From positions 1 through 30,089 of the forward strand of contig DIFG01000034.1 of NCBI GenBank assembly GCA_002419025.1: a stretch of 30,089 bases of DNA. The letters run 5' to 3'. Position 1 is the stretch's first letter. The number at the start of each line of letters is the position of its first letter. A program made the position numbers and the translations under genes. Shown here piece by piece: positions 8,299 through 16,022 of the stretch. The notes under the pieces are model-generated. The model saw nothing but the letters and a program-made list of their open reading frames with translations, did no database searches and was not told the origin of the DNA. The DNA comes from Deltaproteobacteria bacterium UBA5754. Lineage in GTDB: Bacteria; Desulfobacterota; Dissulfuribacteria; Dissulfuribacterales; UBA5754.

Positions 8299-8847
8299 AT
8301 GAAAGAATGCAGACTGCACGGCCGAGGGGGTCAGGGCGGCGTAACCTCCGCTGAACTCGTCGCGACCGCGGCGATCGCCGAAGGCAAGTACGCCCAGGCC
8401 TTTCCCAGTTTCGGACCGGAAAGACGGGGCGCTCCGGTGGCGGCCTTCATCAGGGTCAGCGACAGACCCATTCGCACCCGTGAAAAGGTTTATCAACCGG
8501 ACATCGTGGTGGTTCTCGACGCCTCGCTCCCCAAGCTCGTGAAGGTCAGCGATGGTTTGCACGAGGATGGGATCGTTATTTTGAACACGGCACTTGATGA
8601 AAAGTCCGTGCGTGAGGTCTTCGGGATCCGGAGCAGGTTCGCACGGGTGGACGCCAATACCATCGCACGGGAGGTCCTGGGGCTTCCCATCACCAACACC
8701 ACCATGCTCGGCGCCCTCCTCAAGGCGACAGGCATTGTCGGCCTGGATGCGATCGATGACGCCCTGGACAAGAGATTCGGAAGGCTCGCCGAGAAAAACA
8801 AGGCGGCCATGAGGCGTGCTTACGAGGAGACGGTGATCTCCGGATAA
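8299..8847 (+). CDS. porC: Pyruvate:ferredoxin oxidoreductase, gamma subunit
   Basis: Gamma subunit of the four-subunit pyruvate:ferredoxin oxidoreductase, which interconverts pyruvate plus CoA and acetyl-CoA plus CO2 with ferredoxin as electron acceptor. The 182 residues carry HGRGGQGGVTSAELVA near the start and FPSFGPERRGAPV, both typical of the family. AGGGAGA at 8284-8290 fits the ATG at 8299 (8-base spacing); a GTG at 8293 lies too close. The stop codon abuts a 231-base palindromic element that separates this gene from porD. Substrate could be another 2-oxoacid; pyruvate is favoured from the alpha subunit. Confidence 0.92.
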   Translation: MKECRLHGRGGQGGVTSAELVATAAIAEGKYAQAFPSFGPERRGAPVAAFIRVSDRPIRTREKVYQPDIVVVLDASLPKLVKVSDGLHEDGIVILNTALDEKSVREVFGIRSRFARVDANTIAREVLGLPITNTTMLGALLKATGIVGLDAIDDALDKRFGRLAEKNKAAMRRAYEETVISG

Positions 8848-8848
8848 C

Positions 8849-9079
8849 TTACGGGAACTTCGAAAAATGAGGAATTTCGTTCGAGGGCAAGGCGCGAGGA
8901 GGTCACGATTTTGCATGACAGCAAAATCGGAATGCCTGCGAAGCTGGCAGCCCGAAGGGGGACAGGCCATGGACGGCCTGTCATCCAAAAGCGGAGCATA
9001 CTTTTGTGTATGTGAGCATTTTTGACCGACGAGCAACACAGCCATCGGGCGAAAGGACCATTTTTCGAGGTTCCCTTAC
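8849..9079. repeat. Compound palindromic element, family A, long copy
   Basis: Terminal inverted arms TTACGGGAACTTCGAAAAATG (left) and the complement of GTAAGGGAACCTCGAAAAATG (right) bound 231 non-coding bases. The core TTCGAGG-CAAGGCGCGAGGAGG, the hairpin GCGGAGCATAC...GTATGTGAGC and CCGACGAGCAACACAG are shared with 14789-14937. Between these, this copy has an extra ~80 bases made of two further perfect hairpins: CGATTTTGC/GCAAAATCG (8906-8929) and GACAGGCC/GGCCTGTC (8961-8982). It fills nearly the whole porC-porD gap. Confidence 0.9.
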
Positions 9080-9100
9080 AACGGACCAAGGAGCGGAAAT

Positions 9101-9394
9101 ATGGCACAGATCGACGCCATCGTCGGATGGAAGGATTTGCCCTTCGGCTGCCATGTCTATGAGCCGGGCAGTACAGCAAAATTCCGGACCGGGGACTGGA
9201 GGTCGCAACGACCCGTCCTCGACAAGGAAAAGTGCATAAAGTGCGGCATGTGCTGGGTCTTTTGCCCTGACATGTGCTATTCCCAGACGGAAGAGGGTTA
9301 TTTCGAGGCGAATATGGAATACTGCAAGGGATGCGGCATCTGCGCCCATGAGTGTCCGAAGGACGCCATCACCATGGTTCCGGAGGAGGATTGA
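9101..9394 (+). CDS. porD: Pyruvate:ferredoxin oxidoreductase, delta (ferredoxin) subunit
   Basis: Electron-transfer subunit of the oxidoreductase, 97 residues, with two classical [4Fe-4S] motifs of the form Cx2Cx2Cx3CP: CIKCGMCWVFCP and CKGCGICAHECP. It passes electrons from the thiamine-pyrophosphate catalytic subunits to external ferredoxin. The N-terminus (WKDLPFGCHVYEPGS) is typical of PorD-type subunits rather than free ferredoxins. AAGGAG precedes the ATG at good distance. It is followed after one base by the porA ATG. Confidence 0.95.
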   Translation: MAQIDAIVGWKDLPFGCHVYEPGSTAKFRTGDWRSQRPVLDKEKCIKCGMCWVFCPDMCYSQTEEGYFEANMEYCKGCGICAHECPKDAITMVPEED

Positions 9395-9395
9395 C

Positions 9396-10574
9396 ATGGG
9401 CAAGAGAGTAGGAATCGAGGTATCCATAGCCATAGCGGATGCGGTGAAGCTCGCACGGGCGGACGTGATCGCCGCCTATCCCATCACACCACAGACCCAC
9501 ATCGTGGAGCATCTTTCCGAGATCGTCGCCAATGGGGAACTCGATGCCGAGTTCATCACCGTGGAGTCCGAGCACGCGGCCATGAGCTGCTGTTGCGGAT
9601 CATCCGCTGCGGGTGCGCGGACCTACACAGCGACGAGCTCCCAGGGCCTTGCCCTCATGAGTGAGATCCTCTATCACCCCGGACCCATGCGACTTCCCAT
9701 CGTCATGACGGTGGCGAACCGGGCCCTCGCAGCCCCGATCAGCATCTGGAACGACCATCAGGACATCATGGCCCAGCGGGACATCGGCTGGATCCAGACC
9801 TTTGCGGAAAACGGCCAGGAGGCGGTGGACCTCACGCTCCATGCCTTCAGGGTGGCCGAGGACCGGAAGGTCTCCCTGCCCATGATCGTGAACATAGACG
9901 GATTCACCTTGAGCCACGTCATCGAGCCCATCGTGATCCCGGACCAGGAGGAAGTGGACGCATATCTTCCTGCGTTCAAGCCCAGGGTCCGCCTTGATGT
10001 GAAGAAACCCGTCACTATGGGGCCGGTCGGGATCCCAGAGGTGTATACCGAGGCCAAGATGGCCCACAACGAGGCCATCAAGGCATCAAAGAGGGTGATC
10101 CTGCAGGGGTGGAAGGAGTTCGCCGAGATCTTCGGGCGCGAGTACAACCCTGTGGAGACCTACCGGAGCGAGGACGCTGAGGTCCTCCTCGTGACCATGG
10201 GGAGCATCTCCGAGACGGCGATGAGTGCTGTGGACGCCATGCGGGACAAGGGGGCCTCTGTGGGGCTCGTACGCATCAGGCTCTGGAGGCCGTTTCCTGG
10301 GCCGGAATTCCGCAAGGCCGCCGGAAAGGCCTCGGTGCTCGCGGTCATCGATCGGTGTCTGCCTCCTGGCGCGGTCTGCGGACCGGTCGGCGCAGAACTC
10401 CGGTCCCTCTTCTACAAGATGCCCGGGGCTCCAAAGATCTTCAGCTTCGTGGCGGGCCTTGGCGGGCGTGATGTCACCGTGGAGCGTTTCGAGGAAATCG
10501 TCGACAAGGCGCGTGCGTATGCCAAAAAACGGCCGACTGAACTCTATGAGGTGATAGGGGTGCGAGAGATATGA
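9396..10574 (+). CDS. porA: Pyruvate:ferredoxin oxidoreductase, alpha subunit
   Basis: Alpha subunit, 392 residues, holding the pyrimidine-binding side of the thiamine pyrophosphate site and part of the CoA site. The motif AAYPITPQTHIVEHLSE includes the Thr that contacts pyruvate in characterised enzymes. TVESEHAAMSCCCGSSAAGA and TSSQGLALMSEILYHPG are standard PorA signatures. GGAGG precedes the ATG at 9396 by 8 bases. The last codons overlap porB as ATGA, so alpha and beta are translationally coupled. It functions with porB, porC and porD in the cytoplasm. Confidence 0.96.
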   Translation: MGKRVGIEVSIAIADAVKLARADVIAAYPITPQTHIVEHLSEIVANGELDAEFITVESEHAAMSCCCGSSAAGARTYTATSSQGLALMSEILYHPGPMRLPIVMTVANRALAAPISIWNDHQDIMAQRDIGWIQTFAENGQEAVDLTLHAFRVAEDRKVSLPMIVNIDGFTLSHVIEPIVIPDQEEVDAYLPAFKPRVRLDVKKPVTMGPVGIPEVYTEAKMAHNEAIKASKRVILQGWKEFAEIFGREYNPVETYRSEDAEVLLVTMGSISETAMSAVDAMRDKGASVGLVRIRLWRPFPGPEFRKAAGKASVLAVIDRCLPPGAVCGPVGAELRSLFYKMPGAPKIFSFVAGLGGRDVTVERFEEIVDKARAYAKKRPTELYEVIGVREI

Positions 10575-11509
10575 TAACGGAACTCGAGAAATTCAAGGGA
10601 TTTTCCGCAAAAAACCTCCCGAAGGAAGAGGTCCTTGCTCCGGGACACCGGGCATGCCAGGGGTGTGGAGAGGTCCTCGCGCTTCGCATGGTCATGAAGG
10701 CCCTCGGAAAGGACGTCATCGTCTGCAACGCGACCGGCTGCATGGAGATCATCACCTCTCCCTTTCCCCAGACGTCCTGGCAGGTGCCGTGGATCCACAT
10801 CGCCTTTGAAAACGCCGCATCAGTCGCCTCGGGAATAGAATCCGCCCGAAAGGTCCTCATGCGCAAGGGGCGTATCCCCAAGCGGCATGTGGACATCCTC
10901 GCGGTAGGAGGGGACGGAGCCACCGGTGATATCGGTCTAAACTGGATCTCCGGGGCCATGGAGCGGGGCCACGACTTTCTCTATGTGTGTCTGGACAACG
11001 AGGCGTACATGAATACGGGTGTCCAGCGCTCGGGCTGTACACCCTATGGCGCCATGACCACGACGAGCCCTCCTGGAAAAAAGAGCTTCGGTCAGGTCAC
11101 CTGGAAGAAAAACATCCCGGCGATCATGGCAGCCCACGAAATTCCGTACGTTGCTACGGCCTCTCCAGCCTATTTTCTCGACCTCATGAACAAGGTCAAA
11201 AAGGCCGCGCTTGTAGAAGGGCCGGCGTATGTGCATATCTATTCACCCTGCCCCACTGGCTGGGGGTCTGCCGGAGAGAGGTCCGTCGAGTTCGCCAAGC
11301 TTGCCGTCGAGACACGCATCTTTCCGCTCTACGAGGTCATTGAGGGGCGTTACGTTATCAGCCGCAAGATTACGAAGCCCAAACCCGTCGCGGACTACTT
11401 CAAGGGACAGCGGAGGTTCCGCCATCTCTCCGAGGAGCACTTGTCATTTATACAGGCCAAGGTGGATGAGGAATATGCCCGTTTGGTGAAGCTTGCTGAG
11501 GCAACCTGA
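10571..11509 (+). CDS. porB: Pyruvate:ferredoxin oxidoreductase, beta subunit (TPP- and Fe-S-binding)
   Basis: Beta subunit, 312 residues, binding thiamine pyrophosphate through GGDGATGDIGLN and a proximal [4Fe-4S] cluster through cysteines in ACQGCGE, CNATGCME and a downstream cysteine. PFPQTSWQVPWIH and FENAASVASGIE are characteristic of PorB. The start overlaps the porA stop by four bases. A strong Rho-independent terminator 25 bases beyond the stop closes the operon, so porC-porD-porA-porB is a transcription unit interrupted only by the repeat after porC. Confidence 0.96.
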   Translation: MITELEKFKGFSAKNLPKEEVLAPGHRACQGCGEVLALRMVMKALGKDVIVCNATGCMEIITSPFPQTSWQVPWIHIAFENAASVASGIESARKVLMRKGRIPKRHVDILAVGGDGATGDIGLNWISGAMERGHDFLYVCLDNEAYMNTGVQRSGCTPYGAMTTTSPPGKKSFGQVTWKKNIPAIMAAHEIPYVATASPAYFLDLMNKVKKAALVEGPAYVHIYSPCPTGWGSAGERSVEFAKLAVETRIFPLYEVIEGRYVISRKITKPKPVADYFKGQRRFRHLSEEHLSFIQAKVDEEYARLVKLAEAT

Positions 11510-11533
11510 TATTTTTTACCTAAAGTCACAGCG

Positions 11534-11561
11534 AAAGGCGTTCTTTCGAACGCCTTTTTTT
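11534..11561 (+). terminator. Rho-independent terminator after porB
   Basis: Perfect stem AAAGGCGTTC/GAACGCCTTT around a TTTC loop, running directly into seven Ts. It lies 25 bases after the porB stop and is the clearest intrinsic terminator in the window. Confidence 0.93.
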
Positions 11562-11722
11562 ATTTCCTAAACGCCCTTCTTGGGACTATGAAGTGGTGGA
11601 TGGAAGAAGTGGATCGCACCGGTTCAATATTTCTCTCTTGCGCCCTTGATTTTGATTCGGTAAATTGCAAAAATTTGTCGTGAGTGATTGGGACTTTTTT
11701 TGACGCAGAGGCGCAAACGTCC

Positions 11723-13111
11723 ATGGCGATAAAGGTAACGCGGAAAAAACGGGATTCCGATTCCGGAAATTATGTGGACCGACTTCTTGAAGAAGGTAAA
11801 AAGGGCGCTCTTACCTTTGATGCCCTCAACAAGATCATTCCTGATGACATAAAGGATCCGGAAAAGATCGAAGAGGTCATCGATCTTCTCTATCAGAACA
11901 ATATCGAGATCGCCGAAGGCGGATATCCAGCCATCCTGTCCCGCACAGGGGGAGAGGCCACGGTAGAAAACGTCGAGGGCGAGTCAGCGGACCTGGAGTC
12001 GGCCGAGGTGGAGGGAGCAGCAGAGCTTTCCGTCCCCGAGACCGAGGTGGAGGAATACGCAGAGCCTGAAGAGATCACTACGACCTATCTCCGTGAAATG
12101 GGACGTTATGAACTTCTGACACCTGAAAAGGAGGAGGAGCTCAGCCGTATCATTCGGGATGGATTCAACGGAATCGTCCAGTCCGTCATGGAGAGCATCT
12201 CAGGGATTGAAGAGCTCCATTCCCTCCAGGAGCAGATCCGTCTGTGGAAAAGACGGGATCCTTCCCTCAAGCCCAAGAAGACCCAGCTCAATTACCTGAT
12301 CAAGACCATTGACGCCATATCCCGTGCCCATGTCGGCAACGAGGAAATTCGCGAGTTATGCTCCAGGGCACGTGAACATCAACAAAAAATCGAGCGTGCG
12401 AAGGACGAGATGATCAATGCCAATCTGCGTCTCGTGGTAAGCATCGCCAAGCGCTACATGCATCAAGGACTCTCCCTTGCGGACCTCATCCAGGAGGGAA
12501 ACCTGGGACTCATGCGGGCCGTTTTCCGTTTTGACTATACCAAGGGCAACAAATTTTCTACATATGCGAGCTGGTGGATTCGACAGGCCATCACCCGCGC
12601 TATCCTCGATAAGACCCGCACCATCCGGCTGCCCGTGCATTTCCTCGAGCTTCGGAGCCAGTTTTTCAAGGCCTTTTATACCCTTTTGAAGGAACTCGGC
12701 AGGGAGCCCACGCCCCAGGAGATATCGGAATATACAGGGCTCCCCATGGAAAAGATCCTCTCCATTCTCGAGGCCTCCCGCGAACCGGTCTCCCTCGAGA
12801 CCCCAGTGGGAGACGAGGACAGCACCCTTGGGGATTTCATCGAGAATCGGGACGCCGTCTCTCCCTACGACGCCGTCAGGGACAAGGAGCTGACGGAGAG
12901 GATCAAGGGGATCCTCACGACCTTGAGCCCCAGGGAAGAAAAGATCATTCGGCTCCGTTTCGGCATCGGAGAGGACGGGGAATACACCCTCGAGGAGATA
13001 GGAAAACGATTCAATGTCTCCCGTGAACGCATCCGGCAGATCGAAAAGAAGGCCCTGAACCGCCTTCGGCATTCGAGCAGAAAGGATCGTCTCCGTTTCT
13101 TCATCGAATAA
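11723..13111 (+). CDS. rpoD: RNA polymerase sigma factor, RpoD/SigA type (short form)
   Basis: A sigma-70 protein of 462 residues from the ATG at 11723. A GTG at 11684 would add 13 residues but has no ribosome-binding site. A region-1.1-like segment (about 15-75) is followed by an acidic linker (80-117), region 1.2 (YLREMGRYELLT), region 2 (NLRLVVSIAKRY, DLIQEGNLGLMRAV, KFSTYASWWIRQAI), region 3, and region 4 ending in the helix-turn-helix YTLEEIGKRFNVSRERIRQI. The presence of 1.1 and VGDEDSTLGDFIE points to a primary-type factor. The insert between regions 1.2 and 2 is only about 80 residues, and region 3.0 (LPVHFLELRSQFFKAFYTLL) departs from canonical RpoD. It may be the housekeeping factor or a close paralogue; no dnaG lies beside it. 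ffh follows after 32 bases. Confidence 0.85.
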   Translation: MAIKVTRKKRDSDSGNYVDRLLEEGKKGALTFDALNKIIPDDIKDPEKIEEVIDLLYQNNIEIAEGGYPAILSRTGGEATVENVEGESADLESAEVEGAAELSVPETEVEEYAEPEEITTTYLREMGRYELLTPEKEEELSRIIRDGFNGIVQSVMESISGIEELHSLQEQIRLWKRRDPSLKPKKTQLNYLIKTIDAISRAHVGNEEIRELCSRAREHQQKIERAKDEMINANLRLVVSIAKRYMHQGLSLADLIQEGNLGLMRAVFRFDYTKGNKFSTYASWWIRQAITRAILDKTRTIRLPVHFLELRSQFFKAFYTLLKELGREPTPQEISEYTGLPMEKILSILEASREPVSLETPVGDEDSTLGDFIENRDAVSPYDAVRDKELTERIKGILTTLSPREEKIIRLRFGIGEDGEYTLEEIGKRFNVSRERIRQIEKKALNRLRHSSRKDRLRFFIE

Positions 13112-13143
13112 ACGGATGCATCGGCCCGATATCATCAAATATC

Positions 13144-14478
13144 ATGTTTGACACCCTTGCCGAAAGACTGAACACGGTATTCAAACGACTCAAGGGGTAT
13201 GGTCGGCTTTCCGAGGAAAACATCGGGGAGGCCCTTCGGGAGGTAAGGCTTGCCCTTCTCGAGGCGGACGTCCATTTCCGTGTCGTCAAGGAACTGCTCG
13301 ATCGCATACGGGCGCGGGCGATAGGCCAGGAGGTCATGGAGAGCCTCACGCCAGGCCAGCAGGTGGTCAAGATCGTCCACGAAGAGCTTGTCGGGCTCCT
13401 CGGGGGCAAGGCCGCAGGGATTGACCTTGCCGGTCGGCAGCCTGCCGTCCTCATGCTCGTCGGGCTCCAGGGCTCCGGCAAGACCACAACAGCGGCCAAG
13501 CTTGCCCGGTGGCTCAGGTCCAAGGGGCGCAGACCCTATTTAGTCCCTGCGGATCTCCATCGCCCGGCTGCGATCGAGCAGCTCAAGACCCTGGGGCGCC
13601 AGATCTCCATCCCTGTCCATCCCACGGAACCTGGCTCAACGCCCCTTGATGTAGTCCGGCAGGGCGTCTCACGCGCCGCTCTCGAGCACCTCGACACGGT
13701 GATTGTAGATACAGCCGGCCGGCTCCATGTGGATGAAGGGCTCATGGCAGAGCTTGCGGGACTGAAGGAAGCGGTCTCCCCCCAGGAGATCCTTCTCGTA
13801 GTGGACGCTATGACCGGACAGGAGGCGGTGACGATCGCCCAGAAATTCGAGGCTGATCTGGGCCTGACGGGTTTCATCCTTACGAAGCTCGAGGGGGATG
13901 CCCGCGGAGGCGCGGCCCTTTCCATACAGCACGTCGTGGGTAAGGCCATCAAGTTCGTGGGCGTTGGGGAGAAACTCGATGCCCTTGAGGCGTTTCGGCC
14001 CGAGGGCGTTGCGAATCGCATCCTGGGCATGGGGGACGTCCTGAGCCTTGTCGAAAAGGTCCAGCAGACCGTCGATCAGAAAAAGGCCATGGAACTTCAG
14101 GAGAAGCTCCGGGGAGATTCATTCAATCTCGATGATTTCAAGGAGCAGCTCCAGCAGATTCGAAAGCTCGGGAGTCTGGATCAGATCCTGTCCATGATCC
14201 CTGGATTTTCCAAGATGAAGCAGATCAAGGGCCTCGTTCCGGACGAAAAGGAGCTCGTAAGGATAGAGGCGATCATCAATTCCATGACACGGCAGGAGCG
14301 CAGGGATCACACCATTATCAATGCGGCGCGTCGAAGACGTATCGCCTCGGGTAGCGGGACCTCGGTTCAGGACGTGAACAAACTCCTCAAAAACTATACT
14401 GAGATGAACAAAATGCTCAAAAAGATGAAGCAAGGGAAGTTCCGTGGGCTTTCCCGGGGCTTGATGCCCTTTTCCTGA
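13144..14478 (+). CDS. ffh: Signal recognition particle protein Ffh
   Basis: GTPase of the signal recognition particle, which binds SRP RNA and hydrophobic signal sequences and docks with FtsY at the membrane. The 444 residues compare with 453 in E. coli. An N domain is followed by the G domain with GLQGSGKTTT (107-116), DTAGRL (189-194) and TKLEGDARGG (247-256). The methionine-rich M domain ends with EMNKMLKKMKQGKFRG. The neighbourhood ffh-rpsP-khpA-rimM-trmD is conserved across many bacteria; here a 477-base repeat-filled gap splits ffh from rpsP. No SRP RNA gene was recognised nearby. Confidence 0.97.
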   Translation: MFDTLAERLNTVFKRLKGYGRLSEENIGEALREVRLALLEADVHFRVVKELLDRIRARAIGQEVMESLTPGQQVVKIVHEELVGLLGGKAAGIDLAGRQPAVLMLVGLQGSGKTTTAAKLARWLRSKGRRPYLVPADLHRPAAIEQLKTLGRQISIPVHPTEPGSTPLDVVRQGVSRAALEHLDTVIVDTAGRLHVDEGLMAELAGLKEAVSPQEILLVVDAMTGQEAVTIAQKFEADLGLTGFILTKLEGDARGGAALSIQHVVGKAIKFVGVGEKLDALEAFRPEGVANRILGMGDVLSLVEKVQQTVDQKKAMELQEKLRGDSFNLDDFKEQLQQIRKLGSLDQILSMIPGFSKMKQIKGLVPDEKELVRIEAIINSMTRQERRDHTIINAARRRRIASGSGTSVQDVNKLLKNYTEMNKMLKKMKQGKFRGLSRGLMPFS

Positions 14479-14564
14479 GGTCACTTCTTTGATGTTCGCT
14501 TAACCCTCGATCATTTTTGCAATTCATGATACGATTACCTTGAAAGAACCTTCAAACCCATATT

Positions 14565-14697
14565 GATGGCGTCGTAAAAAGTCCCGGACTCGTCATGCCG
14601 GACCTGATCCGGCATCCAGAACATATTGAAAATACTGGATTCCGGCCTCCGCCGGAATGACGCCATATTGGAATTTTCGAGTTTTTACGAGACCATC
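14565..14697. repeat. Family B MITE-like element, copy 1
   Basis: The arms GATGGCGTCGTAAAAA (14565-14580) and the complement of GATGGTCTCGTAAAAA (14682-14697) agree at 14 of 16 positions. They enclose two REP palindromes, at 14595-14615 (ATGCCGGA/TCCGGCAT) and 14639-14658 (ATTCCGGC/GCCGGAAT). The second copy is at 21282-21441, with the same order and largely the same sequence between the palindromes. No open reading frame is present. Confidence 0.88.
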
Positions 14698-14710
14698 CAT
14701 ATTACGCATT

Positions 14711-14749
14711 TCACATGCCGACCGGAATAAAGTTCAATTTTTCATGTGA
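14711..14749. repeat. Hairpin with conserved left arm TCACATGCCGACCGGA
   Basis: TCACATG (14711-14717) pairs with CATGTGA (14743-14749). The first 16 bases recur at 26664-26679, where the same type of hairpin is found with a different loop. It may be a fragment of a larger dispersed element. Confidence 0.7.
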
Positions 14750-14788
14750 CCCAGAGTTGTTGCTGATAACTGATAGCTAATAGCTGCC

Positions 14789-14937
14789 TTATGGCTACCT
14801 TGAAAAATTAGGGTTTTTGTTCGAGGACAAGGCGCGAGGAGGTCAAAAAGCGGAGCATACTTCCTGTATGTGAGCATTTTTGGCCGACGAGCAACACAGT
14901 CATCGGACAAAAGGACAATTTTTCAAGGTAGCCTTAT
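14789..14937. repeat. Compound palindromic element, family A, short copy
   Basis: The arms share the perfect 17-base inverted match GGCTACCTTGAAAAATT. The interior matches the 8849-9079 element: TTCGAGGACAAGGCGCGAGG, then AAAGCGGAGCATACTT and TGTATGTGAGCATTTTT forming a hairpin, then CCGACGAGCAACACAG. It lacks the extra two-hairpin segment of the long copy. It ends 18 bases before the rpsP ATG. Confidence 0.9.
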
Positions 14938-14955
14938 GAATAAAAGGAGGAATAT

Positions 14956-15216
14956 ATGTCGGTGAGAATACGGCTCGCACGTGGCGGGCGAAAGAAAAAA
15001 CCATTTTATCGAGTGGTGGCGGCCCATGTGGAATCCAAGCGGGATGGCCGTTACCTGGATATTCTCGGCACATACGATCCCCTCAAGGATCCTGCAGAGT
15101 TCGTCGTTGATCAGAAAAAACTCGGATATTGGCTGGGTCAGGGTGCGGAGCCGACGGACACGGTCAGGAGTCTTATCAAGAAGACAGGCGCCCTTTCTGC
15201 AGGTACTCCGGCCTGA
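14956..15216 (+). CDS. rpsP: 30S ribosomal protein S16
   Basis: Ribosomal protein of the small-subunit body, 86 residues. It starts MSVRIRLARGGRKKKPFYRV and continues VVAAHVESKRDGRYLDILG, the conserved S16 core. A strong AAAGGAGG lies ahead of the ATG. It heads the rpsP-khpA-rimM-trmD run. Any promoter must lie within or immediately beside the palindromic element that ends 18 bases upstream, or transcription must come from ffh. Confidence 0.97.
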   Translation: MSVRIRLARGGRKKKPFYRVVAAHVESKRDGRYLDILGTYDPLKDPAEFVVDQKKLGYWLGQGAEPTDTVRSLIKKTGALSAGTPA

Positions 15217-15254
15217 TTTTGTTCCCTGGTGGCCCGGGCTGACGGATGGGGAAC

Positions 15255-15485
15255 ATGAAGGAACTCGTCGAATATATTGCCACCGCATTGGTGGATGATA
15301 CGAACGCCGTCCGGGTCCAGGAAGTGGAAAAGGGCGGTTCTACGGTTATCGAGCTTGTGGTGGCCAAGGAAGACGTGGGCAAGGTGGTCGGAAAGCATGG
15401 ACGCACGGCCAAGGCCATTCGGACCCTACTGTCTGTTTCCTCCGCCAAGCATGGCAAAAGGGCCGGCCTCGAGATCATCGAGTAG
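15255..15485 (+). CDS. khpA: KH-domain RNA-binding protein KhpA
   Basis: Small single-KH RNA-binding protein (76 residues from ATG 15255; an ATG at 15246 would add three). It begins MKELVEYIATALVDDTNAVR, as family members do, and has the KH GxxG loop in VVGKHGRTAKAIR. KhpA pairs with KhpB/EloR in Gram-positive bacteria to control envelope and division functions; in this operon context it is usually linked to ribosome or RNA maturation. The rimM start follows 6 bases after the stop. Confidence 0.93.
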   Translation: MKELVEYIATALVDDTNAVRVQEVEKGGSTVIELVVAKEDVGKVVGKHGRTAKAIRTLLSVSSAKHGKRAGLEIIE

Positions 15486-15491
15486 TCTTCC

Positions 15492-16022
15492 ATGGGCCAG
15501 GAAAAGCCCTTTGTCGCCATCGGACGGATCTACAAGGCCCATGGCCTGCATGGTGACGTCATCCTTGCATCTTACTCAGAGGCCGAAGATGTCTTTCCCT
15601 ATGATACGGTCTGTTTCAAGGATGCCCGCGGCGGGATGTTATCCATGGGCGTTATCCATGTGAGGCACGTCAAGAAGGGTCATTTCCGCATCCGCCTCGA
15701 GGACGTCGAGGATCGAACGGGCGCCGAAGGCCTTGTCGGCCGGGAGGTCTTTATCTTCGAGGAGCAGCTCCCAGCCGTTTCTCCCGGGGAATATTACTGG
15801 AAGGATCTCATGGGGATCCAGGTCCAGACCCTTGCGGGTGAATGCATTGGGGCAGTCGAGTCCATATTTCGCACGGGCGCTCACGATGTCTATGTCGTCG
15901 GAAACGGAGAGCGGGAGTTGCTCGTTCCTGCGGTGGACGTATTCATTCGAGAGGTGGATCTGGAGCGAAGGGTCATGACGGTCGACCTTCCGTCCGGTCT
16001 TGCCGACGGCGATGCTCTTTGA
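15492..16022 (+). CDS. rimM: Ribosome maturation factor RimM
   Basis: Assembly factor for the head of the 30S subunit, binding S19. The 176 residues contain the N-terminal RimM barrel (VAIGRIYKAHGLHGDV) and the C-terminal PRC-barrel (YYWKDLMGIQV, GAHDVYVV, ELLVPAVDVFIREVD). The length is normal. It overlaps the trmD start by 11 bases. Confidence 0.96.
   Translation: MGQEKPFVAIGRIYKAHGLHGDVILASYSEAEDVFPYDTVCFKDARGGMLSMGVIHVRHVKKGHFRIRLEDVEDRTGAEGLVGREVFIFEEQLPAVSPGEYYWKDLMGIQVQTLAGECIGAVESIFRTGAHDVYVVGNGERELLVPAVDVFIREVDLERRVMTVDLPSGLADGDAL

Larger units (their letters stand above)
14479..14955. other. Repeat-filled intergenic region between ffh and rpsP
   Basis: This 477-base stretch has no gene. 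It holds, in order, a family B element with two REP palindromes (14565-14697), a TCACATG hairpin (14711-14749), a short AT-rich stretch with the near-repeat ACTGATAGCTAATAGCTG (about 14770-14786) and a family A element (14789-14937). The rpsP ribosome-binding site AAAGGAGG starts only a few bases after the last element. Confidence 0.85.

Noticed and set aside
7963..9045. Open minus-strand frame of 360 codons spanning porC and the repeat
   Set aside because: It crosses a real gene, an intergenic gap and a repeat element; no protein motif is seen.
14479..14955. SRP RNA or another small RNA gene after ffh
   Set aside because: All clear structure there is explained by repeat elements that also occur elsewhere, and no SRP domain IV motif was seen.
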